Shown here: positions 28,062 through 37,732 of the stretch, in pieces
How positions within the stretch are numbered: the first letter of the stretch is position 1
Layout of the letters: each line of letters starts with the position of its first letter
From: Pseudomonas baetica
Lineage (GTDB): Bacteria > Pseudomonadota > Gammaproteobacteria > Pseudomonadales > Pseudomonadaceae
NCBI RefSeq assembly: GCF_002813455.1
Contig: NZ_PHHE01000001.1
Coordinates: 6,293,001 to 6,357,000, forward strand
Direction of reading: 5' to 3'
Length of the DNA: 64,000 bases
Notes under the pieces: model-generated
What the model saw: only the letters and a program-made list of their open reading frames with translations
What the model was told of the DNA's origin: nothing
Databases searched by the model: none
Position numbers and translations under genes: made by a program

Positions 28062-29045
28062 ATGATGGATACTCGTGATTGCGCGTGCGGGCAAACAACG
28101 GTACGTGATGACGCGGCTGGCTGGTTTGTGCGTTTGCAGGAGCCGGCTGTCAGCGCCGACGAGCAGCAGCGCTTCGATGCCTGGCTGAACGAACATCCGC
28201 AGCACCGTGACGAATTTCAGTTGCTGCAGGGATTGTGGTCGGCAGCGGATTTGCTGCCGGCGCCACGCCTCAACGCCCTTGTCGAGGCAGCACCTGCGCG
28301 CCGCGAACGCCGTCCGCTGCTGCGGTATGCAGTGGCGGCCAGTGTGCTGGCGGTGGCGCTTGGACTTGGTCTGTTCAGCGGCTTGAATCATCCGGGTGAT
28401 TACAGCGCCGAGTTCGCCACGGCGTTGGGCGAGCGCAAACATGTGGCGTTGCCGGACGGCTCGGTGATTGATCTGAACAGCCGCAGCCGTTTGCAGGTGC
28501 GCTATGAAAAGGATCGACGGCTGATCGAGTTGAGTGAAGGCGAGGCGATGTTCAGTGTCGAGCACGACAGCGCCCGACCTTTCGTGGTCGAGGCCGGCAA
28601 CGGCAAGGTTACCGTCACTGGCACTCGCTTCGATGTGCGCCGGGATTCAACGCAAACCCGTATCGCGGTGGAGCAGGGCACGGTCAAGGTGCAGGGCCGT
28701 GCGGCACCGGACAACGAGTTCATCAGCCTGACCGCGGGCCTTGGCACCTACGTCAATGCGCAGGGCAAAGTTGCGGCGGCCTATGCGGTCAACCCGGCAG
28801 AACTGACGGCGTGGCGCGGCGGCAAACTGGTGTTCAACAACGCCAGCCTCAGTGAAGTCGCCGCCGAAGTGTCGCGGTATCGCGAGAAGCCGCTGACGGT
28901 CGCCAACCCGGCCGTGGCCAGCCTGCGCCTGACCAGCGTGTTCAACTCCGACAACACCGACGCCTTGCTCAAAGCCTTGCCGGGCATCCTGCCGGTGGCC
29001 GTGCGCACCCTCGCCGATGGCAGTCAGGAAATAATTTCAAAATAA
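28062..29045 (+). CDS. fecR: FecR-family anti-sigma/transmembrane signal transducer
   Basis: A 327-residue protein. The cytoplasmic N-terminal part carries the DUF4880-like motif (AAGWFVRLQEPAVSADEQQR, then FDAWLNEHPQHRDEFQLLQ). One transmembrane helix follows (YAVAASVLAVALGLGLFSGL), then the periplasmic FecR domain (KHVALPDGSVIDLNSRSRLQ, then RPFVVEAGNGKVTVTGTRFD). It receives the signal from the receptor's N-terminal domain and releases or activates the FecI-type sigma factor. It starts 40 bases after the sigma gene with AGGACA upstream; two adjacent ATGs are possible starts. Confidence 0.92.
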   Translation: MMDTRDCACGQTTVRDDAAGWFVRLQEPAVSADEQQRFDAWLNEHPQHRDEFQLLQGLWSAADLLPAPRLNALVEAAPARRERRPLLRYAVAASVLAVALGLGLFSGLNHPGDYSAEFATALGERKHVALPDGSVIDLNSRSRLQVRYEKDRRLIELSEGEAMFSVEHDSARPFVVEAGNGKVTVTGTRFDVRRDSTQTRIAVEQGTVKVQGRAAPDNEFISLTAGLGTYVNAQGKVAAAYAVNPAELTAWRGGKLVFNNASLSEVAAEVSRYREKPLTVANPAVASLRLTSVFNSDNTDALLKALPGILPVAVRTLADGSQEIISK

Positions 29046-29143
29046 CATTCAGGTTTTTTTCGAGTTCATCGTCTTCCTGTTCAACTGCAACTGGTTTGCA
29101 TTAACAGTCGCACACTCTTGCGATCCACAGGACTACGTTCGAC

Positions 29144-31567
29144 GTGAAAACCACCCCTGCCAACAACAAAAAATCCCACTGGTTGCCGCTGGCCCTCGCG
29201 CTGGCGGTCAACGCTGCCATGCCACTGGCATTCGCTGCCGGCGCCATTCATATCCGCGCACAGCCACTGGGCCAGGCCCTGAGCGAACTGGGCCAGCAAA
29301 CTTCGCTACAAGTGTTTTTCAGTCCCGATCTGGTCGCCGGTAAACAAGCCCCGGCAGTGGATGGCGACATCGCGCCGGAGCAGGCGCTGCGCCAATTGCT
29401 GCAGGGCAGCGGTCTGGACTATCAGATTAACGACGGCTCTGTGACCCTGTCGCCCGCCGCGACTGCCGCCTTAAACGGCCCGCTGGAACTGGGAATAACC
29501 GACATCAAAGTGGTCGGCGACTGGCTCGGTGCTGCCGACGCCGCCGTGGTGCAGAACCATCCCGGCGCGCGCACGGTGATCCGCCGCGAAGCCATGGTCG
29601 AGCAGGGCGCGATGAACGTCAGTGACGTGCTCAAGCGGGTGCCGGGTGTGCAAGTGCAGGACTCCAATGGGACCGGTGGCAGCGATATCGCGCTGAACGT
29701 CGGTGTGCGCGGTCTGACGTCGCGTCTGTCGCCACGCTCCACCGTGCTGATCGATGGTGTGCCGGCAGCGTTCGCCCCGTACGGCCAGCCGCAACTGTCG
29801 ATGGCGCCGATTTCTGCGGGCAACCTCGACAGCATCGACGTGGTGCGCGGCGCCGGTTCCGTGCGTTATGGGCCACAGAACGTCGGCGGTGTGATCAACT
29901 TCGTCACCCGTGCGATCCCGGAAAAAACCACCGGTGAAATCGGCACCACGCTGGAGACCACCCAATACGGCGGCTGGAAGCACATCGACACGGCATTCCT
30001 CGGCGGCACCGCCGACAACGGCATGGGCGTGGCGTTGCTGTATTCGGGCGTCAACGGCCACGGTTACCGCGAGCGCAACAACGGCAACGACATCGACGAC
30101 GTGCTGCTCAAGACCCATTGGGCGCCGACCGATCAGGACGATTTCAGCCTCAACTTCCACTACTACGACGCCAGCGCCGACATGCCCGGCGGCCTCACGC
30201 AGAAGCAATACGACGACAAGCCGTATGACTCGGTGCGTGATTACGACAACTTCACCGGCCGCCGTAAAGACGTGTCCTTCAAGTGGATTCGCCAGATCGA
30301 CGAGCGCACCCAGGCCGAAGTGCTGACCTATTACACCGACAGTTTTCGTGGCAGCACTATCGCGGCTCGCGACCAGAAAACCCTCAGCTCGTATCCGCGC
30401 TCCTACTACACGCTCGGTATCGAGCCACGGGTGTCGCGTGTGTTTGACGTCGGCCCGACCACGCAGGAAGTCAGCGTCGGTTATCGCTACCTGAAAGAGG
30501 CGATGCACGAACAGTCGAGCCGTCTGGCATTGGTCAACAATCAGCCGGTGGTGACGCCGACGTCTGACGGCCATGTGTTCCAGGATCGCACCGGCGGCAC
30601 CGAGGCCAACTCGGTTTACATCGACAACAAAATCGACGTTGGCAACTGGACCATCACGCCGGGCATTCGCTTCGAGCACATCAGCACCGACTGGCACGAC
30701 CGCGCCGTGCTCGACACCGCCGGCAGACGCGTGCCGGAGAAAAATCGCAGCATTGAAAGCAATGAGCCGTTGCCGGCGCTGAGCGTGATGTATCACTTGT
30801 TGGACGCGTGGAAACTGTTCGCCAACTACGAAACCTCGTTCGGCAGCCTGCAGTATTTTCAACTGGGGCAGGGTGGTTCGGGTGACCAGACGGCGAATGG
30901 TCTGGAGCCGGAGAAGGCCAAGACTTACGAGATCGGTACGCGTTATAACGATGACGTGTGGGGCGGGGAGGTGACGCTGTTCTACATCGACTTCGATGAC
31001 GAACTGCAATACATCAGCAATGACGTGGGCTGGACCAATCTTGGCGCGACCAAGCACCAGGGGCTTGAAGCGTCGGTGCATTACGACATGGTGGCCCTCG
31101 ATCCGCGTCTTGATGGTCTGACTGCGAATGCCGGTTTTACCTATACCCGTGCGACGTATGGAGGTGAGATTCCGGGGTTCAAGGGGCGTGATCTGCCGTT
31201 TTACTCGCGTCAGGTGGCGACGGTTGGTTTGCGCTATGAGGTTAATCGCTGGACTTACAATATCGACGGGTTTGCCCAGTCCAAGCAGCGCTCGCCGGGT
31301 ACTGGTGTGAATGCTGATGGCAGCTTTAACGGCAACTACATCACTGACGGTACGGCGGATGGGCAGTACGGTGATATTCCGGGTTATGTGACCTGGAACG
31401 TGCGTGGGGGGTATGACTTTGGGCCGCAGGTGTCGAATTTGAAGCTGGGGGCGGGGGTGAAGAACGTTTTTGACAAGCAGTACTTCACGCGTTCGAGCGA
31501 TAACAATTCGGGGATGTATGTGGGGGCGCCTCGGACGTTTTTTGTGCAGGCGAGTGTGGGGTTTTGA
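29144..31567 (+). CDS. fecA: TonB-dependent outer-membrane receptor with signalling domain, FecA-like (ferric citrate type)
   Basis: An 807-residue protein. After a signal peptide ending AFAA it carries an STN signalling domain (IHIRAQPLGQALSELGQQTS, residues of about 35-110), a plug domain (GAMNVSDVLKRVPGVQVQDS, then VRGAGSVRYGPQNVGGVINF) and a 22-strand barrel with the terminal Phe (FFVQASVGF). The sequence resembles FecA of ferric dicitrate uptake, and the ligand call rests on that resemblance. The start is GTG at 29144, about 98 bases after the fecR stop; that gap should contain the FecI-dependent promoter. No fecBCDE genes follow: the gene is followed by an IS. Confidence 0.9.
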   Translation: MKTTPANNKKSHWLPLALALAVNAAMPLAFAAGAIHIRAQPLGQALSELGQQTSLQVFFSPDLVAGKQAPAVDGDIAPEQALRQLLQGSGLDYQINDGSVTLSPAATAALNGPLELGITDIKVVGDWLGAADAAVVQNHPGARTVIRREAMVEQGAMNVSDVLKRVPGVQVQDSNGTGGSDIALNVGVRGLTSRLSPRSTVLIDGVPAAFAPYGQPQLSMAPISAGNLDSIDVVRGAGSVRYGPQNVGGVINFVTRAIPEKTTGEIGTTLETTQYGGWKHIDTAFLGGTADNGMGVALLYSGVNGHGYRERNNGNDIDDVLLKTHWAPTDQDDFSLNFHYYDASADMPGGLTQKQYDDKPYDSVRDYDNFTGRRKDVSFKWIRQIDERTQAEVLTYYTDSFRGSTIAARDQKTLSSYPRSYYTLGIEPRVSRVFDVGPTTQEVSVGYRYLKEAMHEQSSRLALVNNQPVVTPTSDGHVFQDRTGGTEANSVYIDNKIDVGNWTITPGIRFEHISTDWHDRAVLDTAGRRVPEKNRSIESNEPLPALSVMYHLLDAWKLFANYETSFGSLQYFQLGQGGSGDQTANGLEPEKAKTYEIGTRYNDDVWGGEVTLFYIDFDDELQYISNDVGWTNLGATKHQGLEASVHYDMVALDPRLDGLTANAGFTYTRATYGGEIPGFKGRDLPFYSRQVATVGLRYEVNRWTYNIDGFAQSKQRSPGTGVNADGSFNGNYITDGTADGQYGDIPGYVTWNVRGGYDFGPQVSNLKLGAGVKNVFDKQYFTRSSDNNSGMYVGAPRTFFVQASVGF

Positions 31568-31616
31568 TTGGTTGGTTGATTGGGTGAATATCCGTTGCTG
31601 CGGTGATGGCTGCTTA

Positions 31617-32978
31617 GGAGAGTGTCAGATTTTTTGTGTGCGGGCCGGTAATGGCCTGCCGTCAGGCAGGCCGGGTTTTACCAGGTCGGCCTGATAAATC
31701 GATCTCCGTACAGAATCGCAAATTGGTTCATCGCACTCTTCCAGTCATGAGCCGCCGAGCCCCAGTTTGCCGTGATGTTACGCAGCCCAAGCCAGATCAG
31801 CTTGGTCGCTGCGTCATCCGTCGGGAAGTGGCCCCGGGTCTTGATGATCTTGCGTAGCTGAGCGTTGATGCTTTCGATAGCGTTGGTCGTATAGATCACT
31901 TTTCGAATGGCAGGCGGGAAGACAAAAAATGGAATCACTCGATCCCAGGCTCGTCTCCAGGCCGCCACCACCGTTGGGTATTGCTTACCCCAAGGGCCAT
32001 TTTCAAAGGCATCCAGTGCTTCCTCAGCCGCTTCTGCGTTGATGGCTTGATAGATCGGTTTTAGCGCCTTGGCCAGCTCACGGCGCTTGTCCCACGCCGC
32101 GTAATCGAGGCTGTTGCGGATCAAGTGGACGATGCATGTTTGCAGCGTTGTTGCCGGAAATACTGCGCTTAGCGCCTCTGGCATGCCTTTGAGACCGTCA
32201 GTCACGGCGATCAGCACGTCCTCTACGCCGCGGGTCTTGAGGTCGTTGAAGACCTTCATCCAGAACTTCGCACCCTCGGTGTTTTCGATCCAGATACCAA
32301 GAATATCGCGCGTTCCATCGGGTAAAACACCCAGCGCCAAGTAAATCGCCTTGTTGCGGACAAGGCCTTCTTCTCGGATCTTGACCCGCAGCGCATCGAA
32401 GAAAATGACTGGGTACATCGGCTCAAGCGGTCGCTGTTGCCACGCACCAATTTCCTCCATCACCTCGTGCGTGACTGAGCTGATGAAGTCATGGGAAACG
32501 TCCGTCCCGTATTGCTCAGAGAGGAAAGCGCGGATTTCTCGAACGGTCATGCCTCGGGCATACATGGCGATGATCTTGTCATCAAAACCGGTGTAACGCC
32601 GCTCATGCTTGGGGATCAGAATGGGGGCAAAACTGCCATCCCGATCACGGGGAATCTCCAGCCGCAGCGGGCCATCCCCCGTCAAAATCGTCTTGCCCGT
32701 TTTGCCATTGCGCTGGTTGGTTTCATCCTCTGGGCGCTGCGCGCCCGGCGGATACCCCAGGTGGTGACCGAGCTCGGCACTCAATGCTCGCTCAATCAAG
32801 GCCTTCTTGAAGGCCGCAGAAGCGTCTTCAATAGCCTCTGCGGTAATCAGCCCCTCACCGAACTCTTCGAGCAGCTCCTTGGGGATTTTTGGTAGGTCAC
32901 GCAGGGGTTTCTTTTTGGTTGGCATACATGCACCTCTTACTCATGTTATGCCCGAACACAAAATTTCTGACACCCCCC
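31617..32978 (-). mobile_element. IS256-family (Mutator-type) insertion sequence
   Basis: Terminal repeats are GTGTCAGATTTTTTGTGTGC (from 31622) and, as reverse complement at the right end, GTGTCAGAAATTTTGTGTTC; both lead to GGGC. The outer few bases (GGAGA versus GGGGG) differ slightly, so the exact ends are uncertain by a few bases. No clear 8-bp duplication is visible. The element separates the FecA gene from the VanW gene and may have displaced what once followed fecA. Confidence 0.85.
31678..32925 (-). CDS. IS256-family transposase
   Basis: A 415-residue Mutator-type DDE transposase. It has KTILTGDGPLRLEIPRDRDG near residue 80, VIFFDALRVKIREEGLVRNK with the first catalytic Asp, VLIAVTDGLKGMPEALSAVF with the second, and VIYTTNAIESINAQLRKIIK containing the catalytic Glu. 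Length and all motifs are normal, so the enzyme is probably functional. Confidence 0.95.
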   Translation of the reverse strand: MPTKKKPLRDLPKIPKELLEEFGEGLITAEAIEDASAAFKKALIERALSAELGHHLGYPPGAQRPEDETNQRNGKTGKTILTGDGPLRLEIPRDRDGSFAPILIPKHERRYTGFDDKIIAMYARGMTVREIRAFLSEQYGTDVSHDFISSVTHEVMEEIGAWQQRPLEPMYPVIFFDALRVKIREEGLVRNKAIYLALGVLPDGTRDILGIWIENTEGAKFWMKVFNDLKTRGVEDVLIAVTDGLKGMPEALSAVFPATTLQTCIVHLIRNSLDYAAWDKRRELAKALKPIYQAINAEAAEEALDAFENGPWGKQYPTVVAAWRRAWDRVIPFFVFPPAIRKVIYTTNAIESINAQLRKIIKTRGHFPTDDAATKLIWLGLRNITANWGSAAHDWKSAMNQFAILYGDRFIRPTW

Positions 32979-33036
32979 TAAACTGCGCGCCCATTTACGT
33001 CTCAAGGAAGACACGGCCAGCGCCGTTGCGTCATGG

Positions 33037-33852
33037 ATGAAAAAACCACTTTCCCTCTACCACCCGGCCCTGTACTGGCTGCGCGTGTGGCAAAAAAGAC
33101 TGTTCCGCCAAATCGCCTGGCGCTGTTCCAGCAAACGCTACGCACGACCAGTTGCTTTGGCCGAACGGCTGCCCTTCCGCTACCTCAAACACACCTCAAA
33201 ACTGATCCGCAAACTCGGCGACTCCGACCTCGCCCTGCAACACAACAAAGTCATCAACCTGAAATTTGCCGTCGCCGCCATCGACGGCGTCGTCATTGGC
33301 CCTGGCGAACACTTCTCCTTCTGCCGCCTCGTCGGCCGTCCAACGTTGAAGCGCGGCTACGTTGAAGGCATGGAACTGTCGTTCGGCGAAGCTCGCACCG
33401 GGGTGGGTGGCGGCATCTGCCAACTGAGCAACCTCATTCACTGGATGGCGATTCATTCGCCGCTGGTGGTGGTCGAACGCTCCAACCACAGCTTTGATCC
33501 GTTCCCGGATGAGGGGCGAGTGCTGCCGTTTGGCTCCGGGGCGGCGATTTTTTATAACTACGTTGATCTGGTGCTGCATAACCCAACGGACCGAAGCTTT
33601 CAGTTGAAATTGAAGGTCGGCGAGACACAACTCGAAGGGGAGTTGTTGTGTGATCGGGTGCGGGTGTATCGCTATCACGTGTTCCAGGAGGCGCATCGAT
33701 TTGTGCGGGATGGGGGGAGGGTGTTTCGCGAGAATGAGATTTGGCGAGAGGTCAGGGAAAAAGGGCAGGTGGGGGCGTTGGTGGAAAGGGAGAGGCTTTA
33801 TCAGAATCGGGTCGTGGTGAAGTATGAGGTGGCGGGGGAACTGGTTGAATAG
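33037..33852 (+). CDS. VanW-family protein
   Basis: A 271-residue protein whose VanW domain is clear: KFAVAAIDGVVIGPGEHFSF, then VEGMELSFGEARTGVGGGIC, then QLSNLIHWMAIHSPLVVVER. VanW occurs in some vancomycin resistance clusters, but its biochemical role is not established; in Gram-negative genomes it is usually a lone gene. There is no obvious signal peptide. The ATG at 33037 has no strong ribosome site nearby. The last 200 bases become G-rich. Confidence 0.88.
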   Translation: MKKPLSLYHPALYWLRVWQKRLFRQIAWRCSSKRYARPVALAERLPFRYLKHTSKLIRKLGDSDLALQHNKVINLKFAVAAIDGVVIGPGEHFSFCRLVGRPTLKRGYVEGMELSFGEARTGVGGGICQLSNLIHWMAIHSPLVVVERSNHSFDPFPDEGRVLPFGSGAAIFYNYVDLVLHNPTDRSFQLKLKVGETQLEGELLCDRVRVYRYHVFQEAHRFVRDGGRVFRENEIWREVREKGQVGALVERERLYQNRVVVKYEVAGELVE

Positions 33853-33967
33853 ATGCATCGTAAATGCGGGTTTTCAACTTCTACGACTTAACTGTTGCTC
33901 TTCAACATTTCGCGGATTTTTATGCGGGTTAGCTATTTTAACGAGTAAGGGGGGGCAGGTTATTCAG

Positions 33968-34029
33968 GGGGGAGACCACTTCCAGAAGAAAGAAAACGTG
34001 GTCTGTCCCCCGTTTACCTTTTTTTGTCC
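33968..34029 (+). terminator. Hairpin with T run downstream of the VanW gene
   Basis: GGGGGAGACCAC and GTGGTCTGTCCCCC pair across an 18-base loop, and TTTACCTTTTTTT follows. The stem has one bulged base. It lies 115 bases after the VanW stop. Confidence 0.55.
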
Positions 34030-34157
34030 CTTGGGAACGAAGAGGCGTCTTTGATTTCCTGTTTCGGAGTATCTGCAGTTGTAGGCAGTTCTTTTAGGGG
34101 CTGCAGCCCCTCTACATGGCTTTTGGGTTCAGCCTTCCGTGAGCCAGTCTTTGGCGC

Positions 34158-34374
34158 TTCGGTGGTGGCTTCGCGGCGCTCGGCGTGCTGGCCTACAAGG
34201 CCTACGGCAACTACAACGCCCAAAAAGGCACCGCTCCACGACGCGAACCGCAAACCCTGGACCGCCTGCCACCTGCGCAAGCCGAGCACCTACCTGGATG
34301 AACTGGCGCGGCAGCTGAAGCTGGAGCCGGGGTTGAAGGTTGAGTTGGAGAAGCAGGTGCGGCAGTTGAACTAA
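34158..34374 (+). pseudogene. DUF533 (YebE-like) membrane protein remnant
   Basis: One plus-strand frame reads GGFAALGVLAYKAYGNYNAQ, then REPQTLDRLPPAQAEHLPG, the glycine-rich helix and linker of DUF533 proteins. The next frame reads YLDELARQLKLEPGLKVELE, then KQVRQLN and a stop, which is the family's C-terminus. Roughly 100 codons between these parts are missing, and the N-terminal start is not recognisable. It sits between the VanW gene and the T6SS effector island. Confidence 0.7.
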
Positions 34375-35084
34375 GGCGCTACATCATCCGGGCCGATGAA
34401 CGTCATCAAAATCATCGGCCTTCGGAGTAGCAACTATGCCTTTCGCTTCTTGAGCGCGGTAATACGCCTCAATCGTCAACGATGGATCGATACGCGCTTT
34501 GACAATGCAAGCTTCCTTTTGCCATGGATACTCTTGCAATTGCTTGGACAGAGTTTTCAGGCCGCCTGTGACCCATCCGTTTTCCGACTGATCTCTCCAT
34601 CGACGTGGGTTGCGGCCTGTTTTTACATCGTGGGCCGCAGTCACGGGATCAAGATGGCGACTTTGCTCAAGCACAGGCAGGTCAGGCAACGGCTGCGTGA
34701 CATCCATGTAACGCTGCAGACAGTCCCAAAACGCGAGTGCGTTCGACTGATCCAATCCCAGCGAGTGAACCTTGGTCGCCAAGCAAATTCTGTTATCGGT
34801 ATAACGGTGATGCAACCACAGGGCATAGTCATGGGAGCCAAAGCCATTAGGAAGCAGCTGAAGCACTGGGTCAAACTCTTCAAACGGTGCAACGAATAGC
34901 TGACGGAAGCGCCTTTTGAATCTGAGCATGCCATCAGTCCGATTGAATTCGCTGCCATCATGCGTGCTGATTTTGCTATGAGTCCACAATAATGCGTCGG
35001 TGCCAAGAGAGGCTACGAAATATAGAAAGGCGCCTGCCCATAGGGCGTGGACTTGCCCCTACAAAACCGGACACCAACTCCCCG

Positions 35085-35960
35085 TTAAATTGATGCCACT
35101 GCCAAGCGCCTGAACTCCCTCGGTGAGCGATAGTTCAAGGCGCTGTGCGGATGCTGCTCGTTGTAGTGTTCGAAGGCAATTGCCAGGTTACGCAACGCCG
35201 TTTCTCGATCCGGTTTGGGCATGTGCGCCACGTAGTCACGCTTGATCGTCTTCACGAAGCTCTCGGCCATGCCATTACTCTGCGGGCTACGCACTGGTGT
35301 GGTCACCGGCTGCAAGCCGATCTGCCGAGCAAACAGGCGCGTCTGTTCGGCGGTGTAGGCCGAACCGTTATCGCTGAGCCACTGCACCGGTGTTGCAGGC
35401 AGTTGATCACCGAAGCGCTTCTCCACACTTTCCAGCATCAAGTCGCGGATATCATCGCCGCTGTACCCGGTCGGGCTCGCGACCCAGCCGATGGCTTCGC
35501 GATCACAGCAGTCCAGGGCGAAGGTCACGCTCAGTTTAGCGCCGTCCTCACAACGGAACTCAAAGCCGTCCGAGCACCAACGCGTATCGCTGGTTTGCAC
35601 CGCAATACGGCCTTCGTGCCGCCGCGGCACGCCGGGTTGTTTGATCCGGCGCTCAAGCAGCAGGTTGTGATCACGCATCACCCGGTAAACCCGCTTCACG
35701 TTGATCGCAGGTAGCAGCTGGGTTTCACGGGCGCGACGCAGCAATCCCCAGACTCGACGGTAGCCATAGCTGGGCAGCTCGCTGACCTGTTGCTGGATTT
35801 CGGCCACCAACTCAGCGTCGTTCACAGGCCTGCTTCGCCGTGTCTTGGGCGATACCGATTGCTTGATTCGAACCGTTAATTGCGAGCGCGCCACACCGAG
35901 ACATTCGCTGACCAGTTTCACTGGTCGTCCCCCGGCAACAAGGGTGAGTGCGCAATCCAT
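35085..35960 (-). CDS. IS2-like transposase OrfB (copy B)
   Basis: The 291-residue protein is identical to that of copy A, with the DDE motifs in [15 protein letters not shown] and GMAESFVK. Silent nucleotide differences exist between copies, for example in the segment encoding VPRRHEGR. Confidence 0.92.
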   Translation of the reverse strand: MDCALTLVAGGRPVKLVSECLGVARSQLTVRIKQSVSPKTRRSRPVNDAELVAEIQQQVSELPSYGYRRVWGLLRRARETQLLPAINVKRVYRVMRDHNLLLERRIKQPGVPRRHEGRIAVQTSDTRWCSDGFEFRCEDGAKLSVTFALDCCDREAIGWVASPTGYSGDDIRDLMLESVEKRFGDQLPATPVQWLSDNGSAYTAEQTRLFARQIGLQPVTTPVRSPQSNGMAESFVKTIKRDYVAHMPKPDRETALRNLAIAFEHYNEQHPHSALNYRSPREFRRLAVASI

Positions 35961-36310
35961 TTTCGCGACCGGGCGATCTCCACGGCCTCTTTGAGGATTT
36001 CCGCTTCCATCGTTTTCTTGCCCAACATCCGTTGCAGTTCACGGATCTGCTTGAGCGCATCGCTCAGCTCTGAGGCCGGTACCACGGCTTCGCCAGCACT
36101 GACCGCCGATAGACTGCCGTCCTGGTACAGCTTGCGCCACAGGAACAACTGGTTGGCATTGATGCCGTTGCGCCGAGCCACGACCGAAACGCTTTGTCCT
36201 GGTTCAAGGCTCTCTCGAACCATGGCCAGCTTTTGCTCTGGGCTCCAGCGACGACGCCGCTCCTGGCCCAAAAGCTCACCACTCTTATCGTTGCTATTAG
36301 TCATAAACAT
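35918..36310 (-). CDS. IS2-like transposase OrfA (copy B)
   Basis: A 130-residue helix-turn-helix protein, identical in sequence to OrfA of copy A despite a few nucleotide changes (such as the codons for RRRRWSPEQ). It overlaps orfB by 43 bases in the -1 frame. Confidence 0.9.
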   Translation of the reverse strand: MFMTNSNDKSGELLGQERRRRWSPEQKLAMVRESLEPGQSVSVVARRNGINANQLFLWRKLYQDGSLSAVSAGEAVVPASELSDALKQIRELQRMLGKKTMEAEILKEAVEIARSRKWIAHSPLLPGDDQ

Positions 36311-36951
36311 AACCGTTTGCCTATCCCTTATCGTAAGGGGGAAACGGTGTCCTGTCTTTCATGGGGCTCGTTCAGGGCGATACACATTGAGTTCGCACTG
36401 AATAATGAGCCTTGTATCCAATAGGTAGTCATTGCACCGGCTACAAATCCCAGGATTTGCATGTAGTGAGCAAATTTATTTCCCGTCATGAATAACACGA
36501 GAGAGGTGAGCATCAAAATGGCGGTGGAAATACCAATGATCGCACCTCCTGCAGTGCCAGGGTTGCCATATCCTAGCTCTGTTCCTATAGAACCAAAGAC
36601 CCCTAGAACCCACGGCGCCCAGATGAACGAATAGCAAACGAGCTTAAGTACGAAAAAAATGGGGGAGTTTGCTGGAGTTTTGAAATTTCCAGCGCTTATT
36701 GCTGCAATAGGTTTCTTCGTCGTGATCGCTTGTTTTATCCCTGACGAAGAGTTTGATAGCTTCAAGTTGAGAGCTGACTTCTACCTCAGGCTCTAAATTG
36801 GCGTAATTGCCAAACGCCAAATGAGTGTTAAATATCCCGGTCCGGTTTGCATCGTCCGTGCTGCGAGGTGGTGGTAAAGGTTTTTTGCTGTTGCTTCGAT
36901 ATGCTCCATTTGCATAGATTTTATCTGGTTCAGTAATCATTCTACTATGTT

Positions 36952-37704
36952 CTAATTTAAGATATCGACTTTCTCTATTGTGCAAGTGGTGTCGGTTAGT
37001 AAATTGGATTTAATGATATCAATTGCTTCTTCTCTTTGTGAGTCAAAAAAAACATAGAGGCTTCCTAATGCTAGGTGCTTGGAGTTTTTTTGTGGTACGC
37101 CATACTCAAGTTCCACCATATTTCTGTTTGTTGATATTATTAATTTTTTTAATTCTTTCCATTGTAAAAAATGGTGGTGATACTCGGTGTGCAAATTTTG
37201 ATAGCTTTTAGAGTTTGCCATCGCTAGATACATCAATCCCATGCCTCCAGGGCCTATCATCGCTCCGATCAAAAAAACTGGATCAATCGTCGCCAAAAAG
37301 ATGAAAATAATCGCAGTTGCACCGGCGAACCACTTAACGAAAGTCAATGTCCATTTGGCGGGGGATTTCCACTCGCAATACTCAATTCCAGACTTGGTAA
37401 AGCGATAAGCAAAACTCACCCGCTGGTGGGTCATGCACGAAATTGTAAATAATATGAAAAAAAAGAAAAATATACAGGAAAGAGTTCGCCACGGCTGGCT
37501 CATTCCCTCATAGACCGAATACATGATGAAAGAGCCACCGAGCGTGAGCGCAGCCATAAAAGCAAACATGCAATTAGCCACGAATGTATTGTAGTTTCGT
37601 GCGCGAATGGCCCATTCTAAAAATTTCGGTTCTGCAAAGTACTTCCATTGAAGTTGCGGCGGTAAACTAGGTGCTTTGCTGAAGTTGAATATTGTACGGA
37701 TCAT
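36952..37704 (-). CDS. Membrane protein of unknown function in the T6SS effector island
   Basis: A 250-residue protein starting MIRTIFNFSKAPSLPPQLQW. It has four likely transmembrane segments in two pairs: NCMFAFMAALTLGGSFIMY and LSCIFFFFFILFTISCM, then FAGATAIIFIFLATIDPVFL and GAMIGPGGMGLMYLAMA. The C-terminal 80 residues are soluble. It is AT-rich like its neighbours. The DUF6708 gene start at 36940 is only 11 bases after its stop, so the two were probably made together, and it may be a partner of the immunity-type proteins. I do not recognise a family. Confidence 0.75.
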   Translation of the reverse strand: MIRTIFNFSKAPSLPPQLQWKYFAEPKFLEWAIRARNYNTFVANCMFAFMAALTLGGSFIMYSVYEGMSQPWRTLSCIFFFFFILFTISCMTHQRVSFAYRFTKSGIEYCEWKSPAKWTLTFVKWFAGATAIIFIFLATIDPVFLIGAMIGPGGMGLMYLAMANSKSYQNLHTEYHHHFLQWKELKKLIISTNRNMVELEYGVPQKNSKHLALGSLYVFFDSQREEAIDIIKSNLLTDTTCTIEKVDILN

Positions 37705-37732
37705 TCTACTATTCCGTTAGGTACAGCTAATT

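Larger units (their letters stand above)
35048..36374 (-). mobile_element. IS3-family element (IS2-like), copy B, inverted relative to copy A, with 5-bp target duplication
   Basis: The element is 1327 bp, the same length as copy A, with the same terminal repeats. GGGCG lies immediately on both sides (35043-35047 and 36375-36379), a perfect target duplication that differs from copy A's ATCGA. It interrupts the DUF6708-type gene described at 34384-36940. Confidence 0.95.
34384..36940 (-). pseudogene. DUF6708-family membrane protein gene, broken by a frameshift and by IS copy B
   Basis: From the ATG at 36940 the minus strand reads MITEPDKIYANGAYRSN, then LEPEVEVSSQLEAIKLFVRD. One extra A in the run near 36728 shifts the frame. 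The next frame reads ITTKKPIAAISAGNFKTP and then transmembrane sequence (LVCYSFIWAPWVLGVFGSIG) up to the IS at 36374. Joining the flanks with one copy of the GGGCG duplication restores the frame as NSMCIALWAGAFLYFVASLG, continuing FDPVLQLLPNGFGSHDYALW to a stop at 34384. The C-terminal PLPDLPVLEQSRHLDP and TGRNPRRWRD are typical of DUF6708. This is the third such gene in the island and probably a dead immunity-type gene. Confidence 0.85.

Noticed and set aside
29471..31081. Long minus-strand frame opposite fecA
   Set aside because: Rich in R, H and V as expected for the antisense of a barrel protein; no recognisable domain.
18522..36374. Composite transposon formed by the two IS copies
   Set aside because: Each copy has its own perfect and different 5-bp duplication, so each inserted separately; a composite would show one duplication outside both.
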